Positions 36,074 through 44,472 of a DNA stretch of 64,000 bases are shown piece by piece. How positions within the stretch are numbered: the first letter of the stretch is position 1; every line of letters begins with the position of its first letter. The notes beneath the pieces are model-generated. The model ran no database searches, was not told where the DNA came from, and saw only the letters and a program-made list of their open reading frames with translations. This stretch comes from Winogradskyella thalassocola (lineage in GTDB: Bacteria > Bacteroidota > Bacteroidia > Flavobacteriales > Flavobacteriaceae). A program made the translations under genes and the position numbers. The DNA lies in assembly GCF_900099995.1 (NCBI RefSeq), contig NZ_FNCZ01000001.1, positions 1,302,001 to 1,366,000 on the forward strand. The letters run 5' to 3'.

Positions 36074-37189
36074 TTATGGGTTTATAAGATTTATGTCTTT
36101 TAAGAACAATGTTTCAGGTAGTGCCTTAAATTTCTTAAAATCGAGCTCGTTAGTATGTCCTTTGTAAGGCATATAATGGTGTTTTTCGTCATGATTTCTC
36201 CAGAACAATATCCAACTAATTCCAGAATCTTTAATACTTGGATACAAAACCTCAGTAAACCAATTGGTAGTTGGTATTTTTTCTAAGCCAGTTTCTGTAA
36301 ATGCAAATAGTTTACCTTTTTCTGTTGCATAAGATTTAACAATGGCCAAATCATTAACAACTGAATTTATGTATTCTTCAGTATTGTTGAAATCATAAAT
36401 ATCAGAACCTAAAATATCAACAAAATCATCTCCAGGGTAATAAGTCATATAATTATCATCAGGATTCAGTTTATTAGGTGAGTAGGTATATAATAGATTG
36501 TTGACACTGTGTTTGTCTCTTAAAAGTTCAACCGTTTGATGCCATAAAGTTTTATACTCTGTAGTTGTGCAATTGCCTTTTCCCCACCAAAACCAAGAGC
36601 CGTTCATCTCGTGAAAAGGTCTAAATATTATTGGGATTTCTGTATCATTATACTTTAAAGATTTAAAGAAGCTTGCGACTCTTCCGATCCAGAGTTCATA
36701 TTTTTCTCTATGAACTCCTCCTTCTAAGATGTTAGCTACTGCAGGTGTTTGGTCCCAAGAATCTCCGCTAGACACAGGGTTGTCGGCGTGCCAACTAATT
36801 GTAATGATGCCACCTTTTTTATGGGCATCTATAATTAGGTTTCGCATCAAATCAAAGGGAACACTATCTAGGTTTATGTCCGATCCTTTTTCTATCCAAC
36901 CAATATCAAAACCGTAAACTGAGGGTTGGTCTTCTATCATATCAAATACGTCACTCTTTTCAACATCGAGATAATCCGCTTTATTCCATCCCATACCATA
37001 AGATGTACAATCTTGATGCCCTATAGCAAAACCTTTTTTTGAGATAAGGAATAGTTTTTTTCTCAATAATTTAGAGCTTTCTGATATTTTATTATCAACC
37101 AAATTGGGTTTTTTGTAGTCACTCGTGTAAATTGATTTACAAGAAAGCATTGTAAAAACTAATACTATTGAGATAATCTTTCTAAACAT
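36074..37189 (-). CDS. GH26 beta-mannanase lipoprotein, first gene of the minus-strand operon
   Basis: 371 aa; lipobox FTMLSC (Cys17). GH26 only, without extra domains: GHQDCTSYGMGW, SWHADNPVSSG, acid/base Glu194 in IFRPFHEMNGSWFWWG, YTYSPNK, nucleophile Glu299 in FAFTETGLE. Compared with the 511-aa GH26 of the same operon it lacks the spacer, so it may act closer to the membrane on shorter chains, as seen with GH26 pairs in other mannan PULs. Transcription probably starts near 37299, from a TAAATTTG element under the conserved upstream element at 37338-37349. Confidence 0.92.
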   Translation of the reverse strand: MFRKIISIVLVFTMLSCKSIYTSDYKKPNLVDNKISESSKLLRKKLFLISKKGFAIGHQDCTSYGMGWNKADYLDVEKSDVFDMIEDQPSVYGFDIGWIEKGSDINLDSVPFDLMRNLIIDAHKKGGIITISWHADNPVSSGDSWDQTPAVANILEGGVHREKYELWIGRVASFFKSLKYNDTEIPIIFRPFHEMNGSWFWWGKGNCTTTEYKTLWHQTVELLRDKHSVNNLLYTYSPNKLNPDDNYMTYYPGDDFVDILGSDIYDFNNTEEYINSVVNDLAIVKSYATEKGKLFAFTETGLEKIPTTNWFTEVLYPSIKDSGISWILFWRNHDEKHHYMPYKGHTNELDFKKFKALPETLFLKDINLINP

Positions 37190-37305
37190 AATTGTTAGGT
37201 GTTTATGGTATTCTTAAAAAAGAACATCTGTATTTTAAATTAATTAATATTTTTACACTTTTAATTATGAAAAACGTAAGATTTATATATTAATTTTAGA
37301 TATTT

Positions 37306-37349
37306 CAAATTTAAGGAACACAACATTACATAATTGGTATTATTTTATC
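37306..37349 (-). promoter_or_regulatory. Promoter and candidate AraC operator of the mannanase operon
   Basis: Read on the minus strand: GATAAAATAATA (37349-37338), 24 bases, then TAAATTTG (37313-37306), a perfect match to the Bacteroidota -7 consensus. The same arrangement, element then 24 bases then TAnnTTTG, is found before susC at 38415-38458. The element lies 30 bases before the ATG of the AraC gene on the other strand, so binding there could also control the regulator's own gene. Confidence 0.6.
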
Positions 37350-37378
37350 AATTTATTACACTATTATAAATCATTATT

Positions 37379-38257
37379 ATGAATATTCTTAAAAACACGC
37401 ATAGAGAAATCACTCCGTTATCTCCAGAGGATAGTTTTTTAGTCTTTGATAGGGTGAAAGAAGATTTTGACTTTCCGATACATTTTCACCCAGAATTTGA
37501 GTTGAATTTCATACATAATGGTAAAGGTGTGAAGCGGATAATTGGAGATAGTATGGAGGAAATTGGTGATATTGAATTGGTATTAGTTGGTCCAAATTTA
37601 CATCATGGTTGGGTGACGCATAACTGTAAAAGCAAATCTATCCATGAGATCACCATTCAGTTTGATGAAAATTTATTTACACAAGATCTTTTAAGAAGAC
37701 GAATAATGAAGCCTATAAGAGACATGTTTAATAGATCTATTCATGGTATTTTGTTTTCAAGAAAAACAGCTTCAGAATTATATAGTAGAATAGCTCAAGT
37801 GTCTCGTTTGGATGGAATGGATTATTTTTTAGAATTAATTTCAATACTTCACGATTTGGCTAATTCAAGAAATCAACGCTTGCTATCTACGTATACCGTT
37901 AATAGAGAGAGTTTTGAAAATAGTGATAAGATAAAAGCTGTTTATGAATATGTTCAGGAGAACTTCAGTAATAAAATAACGCTTTCCGAAGTTTCAGAAA
38001 TCGTTAATATGAGTAATGTGTCCTTCAATAGGTTTATGAAAAAAAGAACTGGCAAAACATTTGTAGATTATGTTAATGATGTTCGTATTGGTTATGCTGC
38101 AATGTGGTTGTTAGAAAAAGACAATAGCATTTCTGAAATCGCATTTAATTGCGGCTTTAATAATATCGCAAATTTTAACAGGGTGTTTAAGAAGTTAAAA
38201 AAATGCACACCTAGTCAGTACAAAAATGAATTTTCTGGTATTAAAAGAATCCTTTGA
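37379..38257 (+). CDS. AraC-family transcriptional regulator with cupin sensor (regulator 2)
   Basis: 292 aa, paralogue of the regulator at 20102. Cupin sensor with FDFPIHFHPEFELNFIHNGKG and GPNLHHGWVTHNCKSKSI; AraC domain with KITLSEVSEIVNMSNVSFNRF and ISEIAFNCGFNNIANFNRVFKK, ending TPSQYK. It is divergent from the mannanase operon and upstream of susCD, the ideal position to control both. The DNA-recognition helices of the two regulators are nearly the same (SxxSFNRF and NFNRxFKK), so they may share operators. Confidence 0.92.
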   Translation: MNILKNTHREITPLSPEDSFLVFDRVKEDFDFPIHFHPEFELNFIHNGKGVKRIIGDSMEEIGDIELVLVGPNLHHGWVTHNCKSKSIHEITIQFDENLFTQDLLRRRIMKPIRDMFNRSIHGILFSRKTASELYSRIAQVSRLDGMDYFLELISILHDLANSRNQRLLSTYTVNRESFENSDKIKAVYEYVQENFSNKITLSEVSEIVNMSNVSFNRFMKKRTGKTFVDYVNDVRIGYAAMWLLEKDNSISEIAFNCGFNNIANFNRVFKKLKKCTPSQYKNEFSGIKRIL

Positions 38258-38554
38258 TTTTTTTTCGTTTTAGACCTTCAATATTATAATAGTCGGTATT
38301 TTTTTATATCCGCAACTTCTTCATAATAAATGCCTCGGGTTTTAATTGTTATCTATACAATTATTCGAATTCCATGTATTATTTTGTCCTATCGAATATA
38401 TTTTATTAGTAAATGACAAAATAATATTAACAATAAGTTAACAATTCTCTTAATTTTGGAATCATCAATAAACGACCTTTAAAATTATTTATATAATAAT
38501 TAAAAGGTAAAAAAATTGGGAATTAATAATCAACTTCTACAAACATCTATTAAT
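38258..38554. other. Regulatory gap upstream of susC
   Basis: About 297 bases without a gene. The first part (38258-38340) is T-rich after the araC stop but has no convincing hairpin. It then holds the inverted repeat and promoter element described separately, followed by a leader of roughly 90 bases. Confidence 0.5.
38377..38458 (+). promoter_or_regulatory. Inverted-repeat operator and promoter of the glucomannan susC
   Basis: TATTATTTTGTC (38377-38388) and its exact complement GACAAAATAATA (38415-38426), 26 bases apart, then 24 bases, then TAATTTTG (38451-38458), which fits TAnnTTTG. GACAAAATAATA differs from the element in front of the mannanase operon by one base (C/T), and its distance to the -7 is the same. 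No -33 TTTG is seen, as expected for a promoter that needs an activator. Confidence 0.6.
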
Positions 38555-41500
38555 ATGCAAAAACTCGATTTTAAAAACATTTGTTGCAGCACTAAATATT
38601 GTTTTTCCTTCTTACTGCTTCTTATAATAGGGCAGTTTGCTGTTGCTCAAAACCAAGTAAAAGGAACTGTGTATGATTCTAATGGAGTAACGCTACTAGG
38701 AGTTGCTGTTATAGAAAGAGGCACCACCAATGGTGTGGTGACCGATTTTGATGGTGGTTATATAATTAACGTAAATGAAAACGCCACTTTAGTGTTTAGT
38801 TACATAGGGTTTACTACTAAAGAAATTGTAGTAAATAATAAAGAACTCATTAATGTAACATTAGAAGAAAGTGTTGAAGGTTTAGATGAGGTCGTCGTTA
38901 TAGGCTACGGCTCGCAACGAAAAGAACAATTAAGTGGTTCTGTGTCTAGTGTAGATACAGAAGCATTAGAAACTATACCACAAGTTGGAATTGATCAAAT
39001 GATGCAAGGTAGAGCGGCAGGTGTGAGTATTACTCAGAATTCTGGTCAGCCTGGTAGTGCAGTTTCTGTAAGAATTAGAGGTATAAATACTATTACAGGT
39101 TCTAGTGAGCCTTTATATATTATTGATGGTGTACCAGTGTCTGGAGATTCTAATAATACAGGTACTAGTGGACGGTCTATTGCAGATAATGGATTGGGTG
39201 AGAGTTCTGGTTCTACAGGAGTAAGCCCGTTGTCAGCATTAAACCCTAATGATGTAGAATCTATTGATATTCTTAAAGATGCTTCTGCTACGGCAATATA
39301 TGGGTCTAGAGGATCGAATGGTGTTGTGATTATTACAACAAAAAAAGGTAAAAATAGCAAAGGAACACTTGCGTATAGCACATTTTTGGCTATTCAGCGT
39401 CCTACAAACTTAATTGAAGTTCTAGATTTACCTGGCTACGCAAGGTTGCAGAATGAAATCGGTGAAATATACGGTCTTAATCCTCAGATAGCTTTTTTAA
39501 ATCCGAACTTATTAGGACCAGGAACTAATTGGCAAAAAGAAATTTTTAGTGACGCCATTATGCAAAATCATCAAGTATCTTTTTCTGGTGGTAATGAAGG
39601 TATAAATTACTTTTTGTCTTCAGGATATGTCGATCAAGAGGGAACGGTAATAGGATCTTCATTCGACCGTATTTCATTAAGAGCTAATGTGAATGCTAAA
39701 TTAAATAAGTCCATTAATGTTGGGGCCAGTTTTACGATGAGTAGAACAAATGAAAGCCTAACCTTAAATAACTCAACTAATGGACTTATCGGACTTTCTT
39801 TATTAAATAATCCTGCAACGGCAGTTTATAATCCAGATGGTTCTTTTGCTGGCCCTGTTACTGCTGAAGAAATTGCTTTTGGTGTAAGAAACCCAATTGC
39901 TGAGGCATTAAGCGTTAAAAACAAATTAACAAGAAATAGAGTTTTAGGAAATATTTTTAGTGAGTTTAAAATATCAGATAACTTTACCTACAGATTAGAA
40001 GTCGGTGGTGATTTTGGAAATAATATTAGTAACAGATTTCAGCCTACATTTAGCTATGGTGCTATAGAAAGGGGAACTAATAATTTAAGTATAAGAAATG
40101 AAAACACCGATTTTTGGATTGTAAAAAACTTATTTACGTTTAATAAAACGTTTAACGGTAAGCATAACTTTACAGCATTAGTAGGACACGAGGTACAAGA
40201 GTCTAGATGGGAAGGTGCAATTGCTCAAGATGGAGATTTTGTAAGTAACGATGTTCCAATTTTAGGAACAGGAGATGCTAATGACTTTACAGATCAATAC
40301 AAAGGAAGTGCGGCATTAGAATCCTATTTTGGAAGGTTAATCTATTCTTTAGATAATAAGTATAATGTGACGGCATCACTTAGAGCAGATGGGTCTTCAA
40401 AATTTGCTGAAGGTAATAAATGGGGTTATTTCCCTTCTATTTCAGCAGCATGGAGAATATCTAATGAGAGTTTTATGGATGGTTTTACGGCGATAGAAAA
40501 TATAAAACTATATGGAGGTTATGGTGAAGTAGGTAATCAAAACATTCCAAACTTTGCGTATGGAGCACGTTTGAATACAATCTCAACAGGGACTGGAACA
40601 GGATTCGAATATGCGAATTTTGCGAACGAAGACTTAACTTGGGAATCGTCTACACAAACAAATTTTGGTTTAAATTTTACCTTATTCGATTCGAAATTAA
40701 ACGCAACAGTTGAGGTTTACAAAAAAGTTTCAAAAGATTTTCTTTATCAACTTGCAGTAACCGATTTTATAACGGGAGGTAATTCACCAGGAGCTATTAC
40801 TCCGCCGTGGGTAAACTTAGGTGAAATGCAAAATACAGGTGTAGATGTTACTTTAAGTTACAAAACTGATGCAAAGGATTTTAATTGGAGTTCATCATTA
40901 ACGGTGTCGCATTACAAAAACAGAGTAAATGAGCTTTTAGGAGATTTAACTATAAATGGGGATCTTTCTTTAGATAATTCTAATCAGAACATAACCTTAA
41001 CTCAAGTAGGACAGCCTATAGGTTTATTCTACGGATACCAAGTAGAAGGTCTTTTTAGAACTTTAGATGACATCAATGGTGCACCAATTCAATTCGGAAG
41101 ACCATTTGAAGATGCCTTGTTTGGTTCAACATGGCTAGGAGATGTAAAATATAAAGATGTAAGTGGTCCAGACGGTGTTCCGGATGGTATTATTAATGGT
41201 GATGATAGAACCGTAATAGGAAATCCACATCCAGATTTCACGTTTGGTTTTCAAAACTCATTCTCTTATAAAAGCTTTGATGTATCCATATTTATGCAAG
41301 GGTCTTATGGGAATGATATTTTCAATGCTATCGGACGTTCTTTAACAGCAGGAAATAGAACCTATACAAATCAAGTTTCTTCAGTATTAGACTATTGGTC
41401 TATTGATAATCCTAATGCAGGTTCTCCGAGACTAGCTAGAAATGATACACCAAATATTAATATATCAGATAGATATGTAGAGGATGGTTCTTATCTTAGG

Positions 41501-41731
41501 ATACAGAATGTAACTTTAGGGTATACGTTACCAAGTAAATTTTCAAAAGATATTGGGTTGAGTAAACTAAAAGTATATGGAAGTATTCAAAATCTACACA
41601 CATTTACTAAATACTCAGGTTATGATCCAGAGGTTGGGGCATATAACCAAAATGCACTTTTATTGGGAGTGGATAATGGACGTTATCCATCACCAAGAAC
41701 ATTTACGCTAGGAATCAATGTTGAATTTTAA
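38555..41731 (+). CDS. susC-like: SusC-family TonB-dependent receptor (glucomannan locus)
   Basis: 1058 aa from the ATG at 38555; the longer frame from a TTG at 38516 adds 13 residues before the signal peptide and was not used. Signal peptide (about 1-32, ending FAVAQ), carboxypeptidase-regulatory-like domain (VKGTVYDSNGVTLLGVAVIERG), TonB-box region and plug (SVDTEALETIPQVGIDQMMQGRAAG split around the canonical PLYIIDGVPVSG and LKDASATAIYGSRGSNGVV), then the barrel, ending TFTLGINVEF. It imports manno- or glucomanno-oligosaccharides with the SusD that follows. Start-to-stop distance to SusD is 13 bases. Confidence 0.95.
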   Translation: MQKLDFKNICCSTKYCFSFLLLLIIGQFAVAQNQVKGTVYDSNGVTLLGVAVIERGTTNGVVTDFDGGYIINVNENATLVFSYIGFTTKEIVVNNKELINVTLEESVEGLDEVVVIGYGSQRKEQLSGSVSSVDTEALETIPQVGIDQMMQGRAAGVSITQNSGQPGSAVSVRIRGINTITGSSEPLYIIDGVPVSGDSNNTGTSGRSIADNGLGESSGSTGVSPLSALNPNDVESIDILKDASATAIYGSRGSNGVVIITTKKGKNSKGTLAYSTFLAIQRPTNLIEVLDLPGYARLQNEIGEIYGLNPQIAFLNPNLLGPGTNWQKEIFSDAIMQNHQVSFSGGNEGINYFLSSGYVDQEGTVIGSSFDRISLRANVNAKLNKSINVGASFTMSRTNESLTLNNSTNGLIGLSLLNNPATAVYNPDGSFAGPVTAEEIAFGVRNPIAEALSVKNKLTRNRVLGNIFSEFKISDNFTYRLEVGGDFGNNISNRFQPTFSYGAIERGTNNLSIRNENTDFWIVKNLFTFNKTFNGKHNFTALVGHEVQESRWEGAIAQDGDFVSNDVPILGTGDANDFTDQYKGSAALESYFGRLIYSLDNKYNVTASLRADGSSKFAEGNKWGYFPSISAAWRISNESFMDGFTAIENIKLYGGYGEVGNQNIPNFAYGARLNTISTGTGTGFEYANFANEDLTWESSTQTNFGLNFTLFDSKLNATVEVYKKVSKDFLYQLAVTDFITGGNSPGAITPPWVNLGEMQNTGVDVTLSYKTDAKDFNWSSSLTVSHYKNRVNELLGDLTINGDLSLDNSNQNITLTQVGQPIGLFYGYQVEGLFRTLDDINGAPIQFGRPFEDALFGSTWLGDVKYKDVSGPDGVPDGIINGDDRTVIGNPHPDFTFGFQNSFSYKSFDVSIFMQGSYGNDIFNAIGRSLTAGNRTYTNQVSSVLDYWSIDNPNAGSPRLARNDTPNINISDRYVEDGSYLRIQNVTLGYTLPSKFSKDIGLSKLKVYGSIQNLHTFTKYSGYDPEVGAYNQNALLLGVDNGRYPSPRTFTLGINVEF

Positions 41732-41744
41732 AAACCAAGATATA

Positions 41745-43319
41745 ATGAATAATTTATTACGAACTAAGTTTTTGCTGACATTGGCAGTATTATTTCTTCT
41801 GCCATCATGTACTCACGAATTTTTAGATAGGCCACCAGAAGATTCGTATAACGTTGTAGACTTTTATCAAACAGAAGAGCAGGTTAATTCTGGAACGAAT
41901 CACTTATATTCTAAACCTTGGTTTAATTTCATCTCTAATGTTTCTTGGTGTGTTGGTGAATTAAGTTCAGGTAACGGACGTACATGGGATCCTAGAAATG
42001 CCGATTTTAGTAATTTTGCAATTACAGGAGAACACGGAACATTAACCCAAGCTTGGGAGTCTTTATACGCTGTAATTGCACAAGCAAACTCAGTCATAAA
42101 TACCTTGCCGGAATTTGTTAATCCAGATATCCCTCAAGATGTCGTTAATAATGCTATAGGCGAAGCGCGTTTTATTCGTGCAACAGCTTATTTTTATCTT
42201 GTAAGGATTTTTGGTTCTATTCCAATCATTGCAGATAATGATGAATATATACTAGAACCTGTTGTTCCTAGAAATCCAGAGTCTGATGTTTATGAGTTTA
42301 TAAAAAGGGATTATCAATTTGCAGTAGATAATTGTTATCAAAAAATTAGAGGTGGTAGTTATGAGTTAAATGCAAAAGTTTCTAGTGGTTCTGCAAAAGC
42401 AATGTTAGCTAAGATTTACTTATATGAGCAAAATTATACGCAAGCTTTCCAATTATCTCAAGAGGTAATTAATTCTGGTGAATTTAAATTATATGGTGGT
42501 GACGCAGCAGATGGTGATGCTTCAGGTAGTTATTATGATTTGTTCTTAACCGCTAATGATAATAATCCGGAATCAATTTTTGCGCTACAATGGTCAACAT
42601 CTGGTCAATATGCAGAAGGTAATGGTTTACAATCTCTTTTCGCACAAGCTGGTATCACTGGGTTCTCGGATGGATGGTCTGCGATTGGACCATCAATAGA
42701 TTTACAAGAGGCTTATGAAGACAAGGAGCTAGATGTACGTTATTATGCTACAATAATGGATCCTGGTTCTTATTATCCGGATTTAAACGGAGGGTATACT
42801 GTATCTGATGCCGTGAACCATCAAGGTACAAATGTTGGAATAAAAAAATATGTCGTAGGTAATGCCGCAACTAATGGTGGCGGAGGACAACAGAGTTATC
42901 CTAATAATACTTACATCCTTAGATACGGTGAGTTGTTATTAATAAATGCAGAAGCAGCAATTATGGGAGGAGGTTCAAATTCATTTGGAACCGAATCTCT
43001 TAATAAAGTACGTAGACGTGCAGGTTTAGAGAATATAGATAACCCAGATATTGATGATGTTTTTCAAGAAAGACGTATTGAGTTGGCTTTCGAATTCGAA
43101 TTTTGGTACGATGTTGTAAGACGTGGGCCTGCTTTTGCACTGAATTATTTGAGTAATACAGAGCGAGGAGCTTATAATAACGATACAACTCCTCCAACAG
43201 TTAACTCTGAAATGTATAGTCCTACAATGGATGATATGGTGTTTCCATATCCAACAAACGAAATTCAAAATAACCCAGCATTACAACAACCTCCGGTGCC
43301 TTATAATTTTGGAGAATAA
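41745..43319 (+). CDS. susD-like: SusD/RagB-family glycan-binding lipoprotein (glucomannan locus)
   Basis: 524 aa from the ATG at 41745; an upstream in-frame ATG at 41718 would overlap susC and spoil the signal peptide. Lipobox FLLPSC (Cys22). SusD signatures: GEARFIRATAYFYLVRIFGSIP in the N-terminal TPR part (shown as two halves around FIRATAYFYL), YILRYGELLLINAEAA, and QERRIELAFEFEFWYDVVRRG near the end. It forms the lid of the SusC transporter. Followed 17 bases later by a third surface lipoprotein. Confidence 0.95.
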   Translation: MNNLLRTKFLLTLAVLFLLPSCTHEFLDRPPEDSYNVVDFYQTEEQVNSGTNHLYSKPWFNFISNVSWCVGELSSGNGRTWDPRNADFSNFAITGEHGTLTQAWESLYAVIAQANSVINTLPEFVNPDIPQDVVNNAIGEARFIRATAYFYLVRIFGSIPIIADNDEYILEPVVPRNPESDVYEFIKRDYQFAVDNCYQKIRGGSYELNAKVSSGSAKAMLAKIYLYEQNYTQAFQLSQEVINSGEFKLYGGDAADGDASGSYYDLFLTANDNNPESIFALQWSTSGQYAEGNGLQSLFAQAGITGFSDGWSAIGPSIDLQEAYEDKELDVRYYATIMDPGSYYPDLNGGYTVSDAVNHQGTNVGIKKYVVGNAATNGGGGQQSYPNNTYILRYGELLLINAEAAIMGGGSNSFGTESLNKVRRRAGLENIDNPDIDDVFQERRIELAFEFEFWYDVVRRGPAFALNYLSNTERGAYNNDTTPPTVNSEMYSPTMDDMVFPYPTNEIQNNPALQQPPVPYNFGE

Positions 43320-43336
43320 AAATAAAAAAGAAGATT

Positions 43337-44422
43337 ATGAAAAAAAATAATTTCACATTGAACAACATATCTGCTTTCTTTTTAATGTTGTTAGCCTTAG
43401 TCCAGTTAACGTCTTGCGAAAACGAATTCCAAAAAGATTCAATTCCAGAAGCGACCGCACCACCAGTTATTGAGAGTGTGAGCGAAGCTAGAGAAGATGT
43501 GCCTGTAACACAAGGTGTATTAGAAGGAACGTATATTATAAGAGGGAAGAATTTAGCGTCATTACTATCTATTGACTTTAATGGATTTCCAGCCGGATTT
43601 AATCCAGCGCTTTTAACTGATAATATAGCTTTTGTAAAAGTACCATTGGAAGCACCTTATGTAAATCAAGCAAATGTGCTGCGTTTAGAAAATTTAAAAG
43701 GTGTAACCGAATATGATTTTTCATTATTAACTATTGATGGATTTACTGAAGAAACGGTAGATGGAATTAAAATAGTTAAGCTTCAGGGGGGTGACTTTAC
43801 AGATACGTCTACAGTAACCTTTGTATCCGGATCAGAAGAAAATGGAAACTTAGTTGAAGCACCAGCAACAATATTATCTATTACTGAAACAGAAGTTGCT
43901 GTAGAGGTGCCATCTGGTATAGAACAAGCTTTTATTTATTTAGCGACGAGTAGAGGTGCTGTTGCACAATCCGACTCTTACGGATTTAGCTATTCTATTT
44001 ATATAGATGCTTTGCACCCAGATTGGACGACAAGTGAATGGGGAGGGACGCACGATTTAGCGTCTTCTGAAGTTGCTCTAGGCGAATACTCAATTAAAAG
44101 TGTTAGAGAAGCCTGGTCTGGACTGTCTTTCTTAATACCAAATATTCCATTTGATGAATATGATGCCCTTACAGTTTCTGTATATGGAACAGGAGCAGTA
44201 GGCGATAAAGTGCAAATTGCTTTAAATGATTTTGATGGAGCACAGACAGTACAGCCTATAGAACTGATACCAGGAGTATGGAATAAAGTCGTGATTCCTT
44301 TATCTGATTTTTATACAAATGGTGGTGCGCCAGACACTCTATTTAGACTGGATTTTCAAGAGGCATCTAATACAGGGTTAGCACAATACATTTTCTATAT
44401 TGATGATTTTGGTTTCCTGTAA
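43337..44422 (+). CDS. Surface glycan-binding lipoprotein with IPT/TIG domains
   Basis: 361 aa; lipobox VQLTSC (Cys27). The region about 40-215 has IPT/TIG-like repeats (PPVIESVSEAREDVPVTQG, GTYIIRGKNLASLLSIDFNG), and the last 140 residues form a lectin- or CBM-like beta sandwich with Trp-rich DALHPDWTTSEWGGTH and YDALTVSVYGTGAVG and a terminal YIFYIDDFGFL. This is the usual SGBP-B position and layout in PULs (after susD). It likely holds glucomannan on the surface for the GH26/GH9 enzymes. The sequence gives no direct proof of ligand. Confidence 0.8.
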   Translation: MKKNNFTLNNISAFFLMLLALVQLTSCENEFQKDSIPEATAPPVIESVSEAREDVPVTQGVLEGTYIIRGKNLASLLSIDFNGFPAGFNPALLTDNIAFVKVPLEAPYVNQANVLRLENLKGVTEYDFSLLTIDGFTEETVDGIKIVKLQGGDFTDTSTVTFVSGSEENGNLVEAPATILSITETEVAVEVPSGIEQAFIYLATSRGAVAQSDSYGFSYSIYIDALHPDWTTSEWGGTHDLASSEVALGEYSIKSVREAWSGLSFLIPNIPFDEYDALTVSVYGTGAVGDKVQIALNDFDGAQTVQPIELIPGVWNKVVIPLSDFYTNGGAPDTLFRLDFQEASNTGLAQYIFYIDDFGFL

Positions 44423-44472
44423 TAGAAATTAATCAAGTGGAGTTTAAAAACTAATTATTAAAAATATTTGTA

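Noticed and set aside
38516..38554. TTG start for the second SusC
   Set aside because: The ATG at 38555 starts directly before the signal peptide; the TTG extension is polar.
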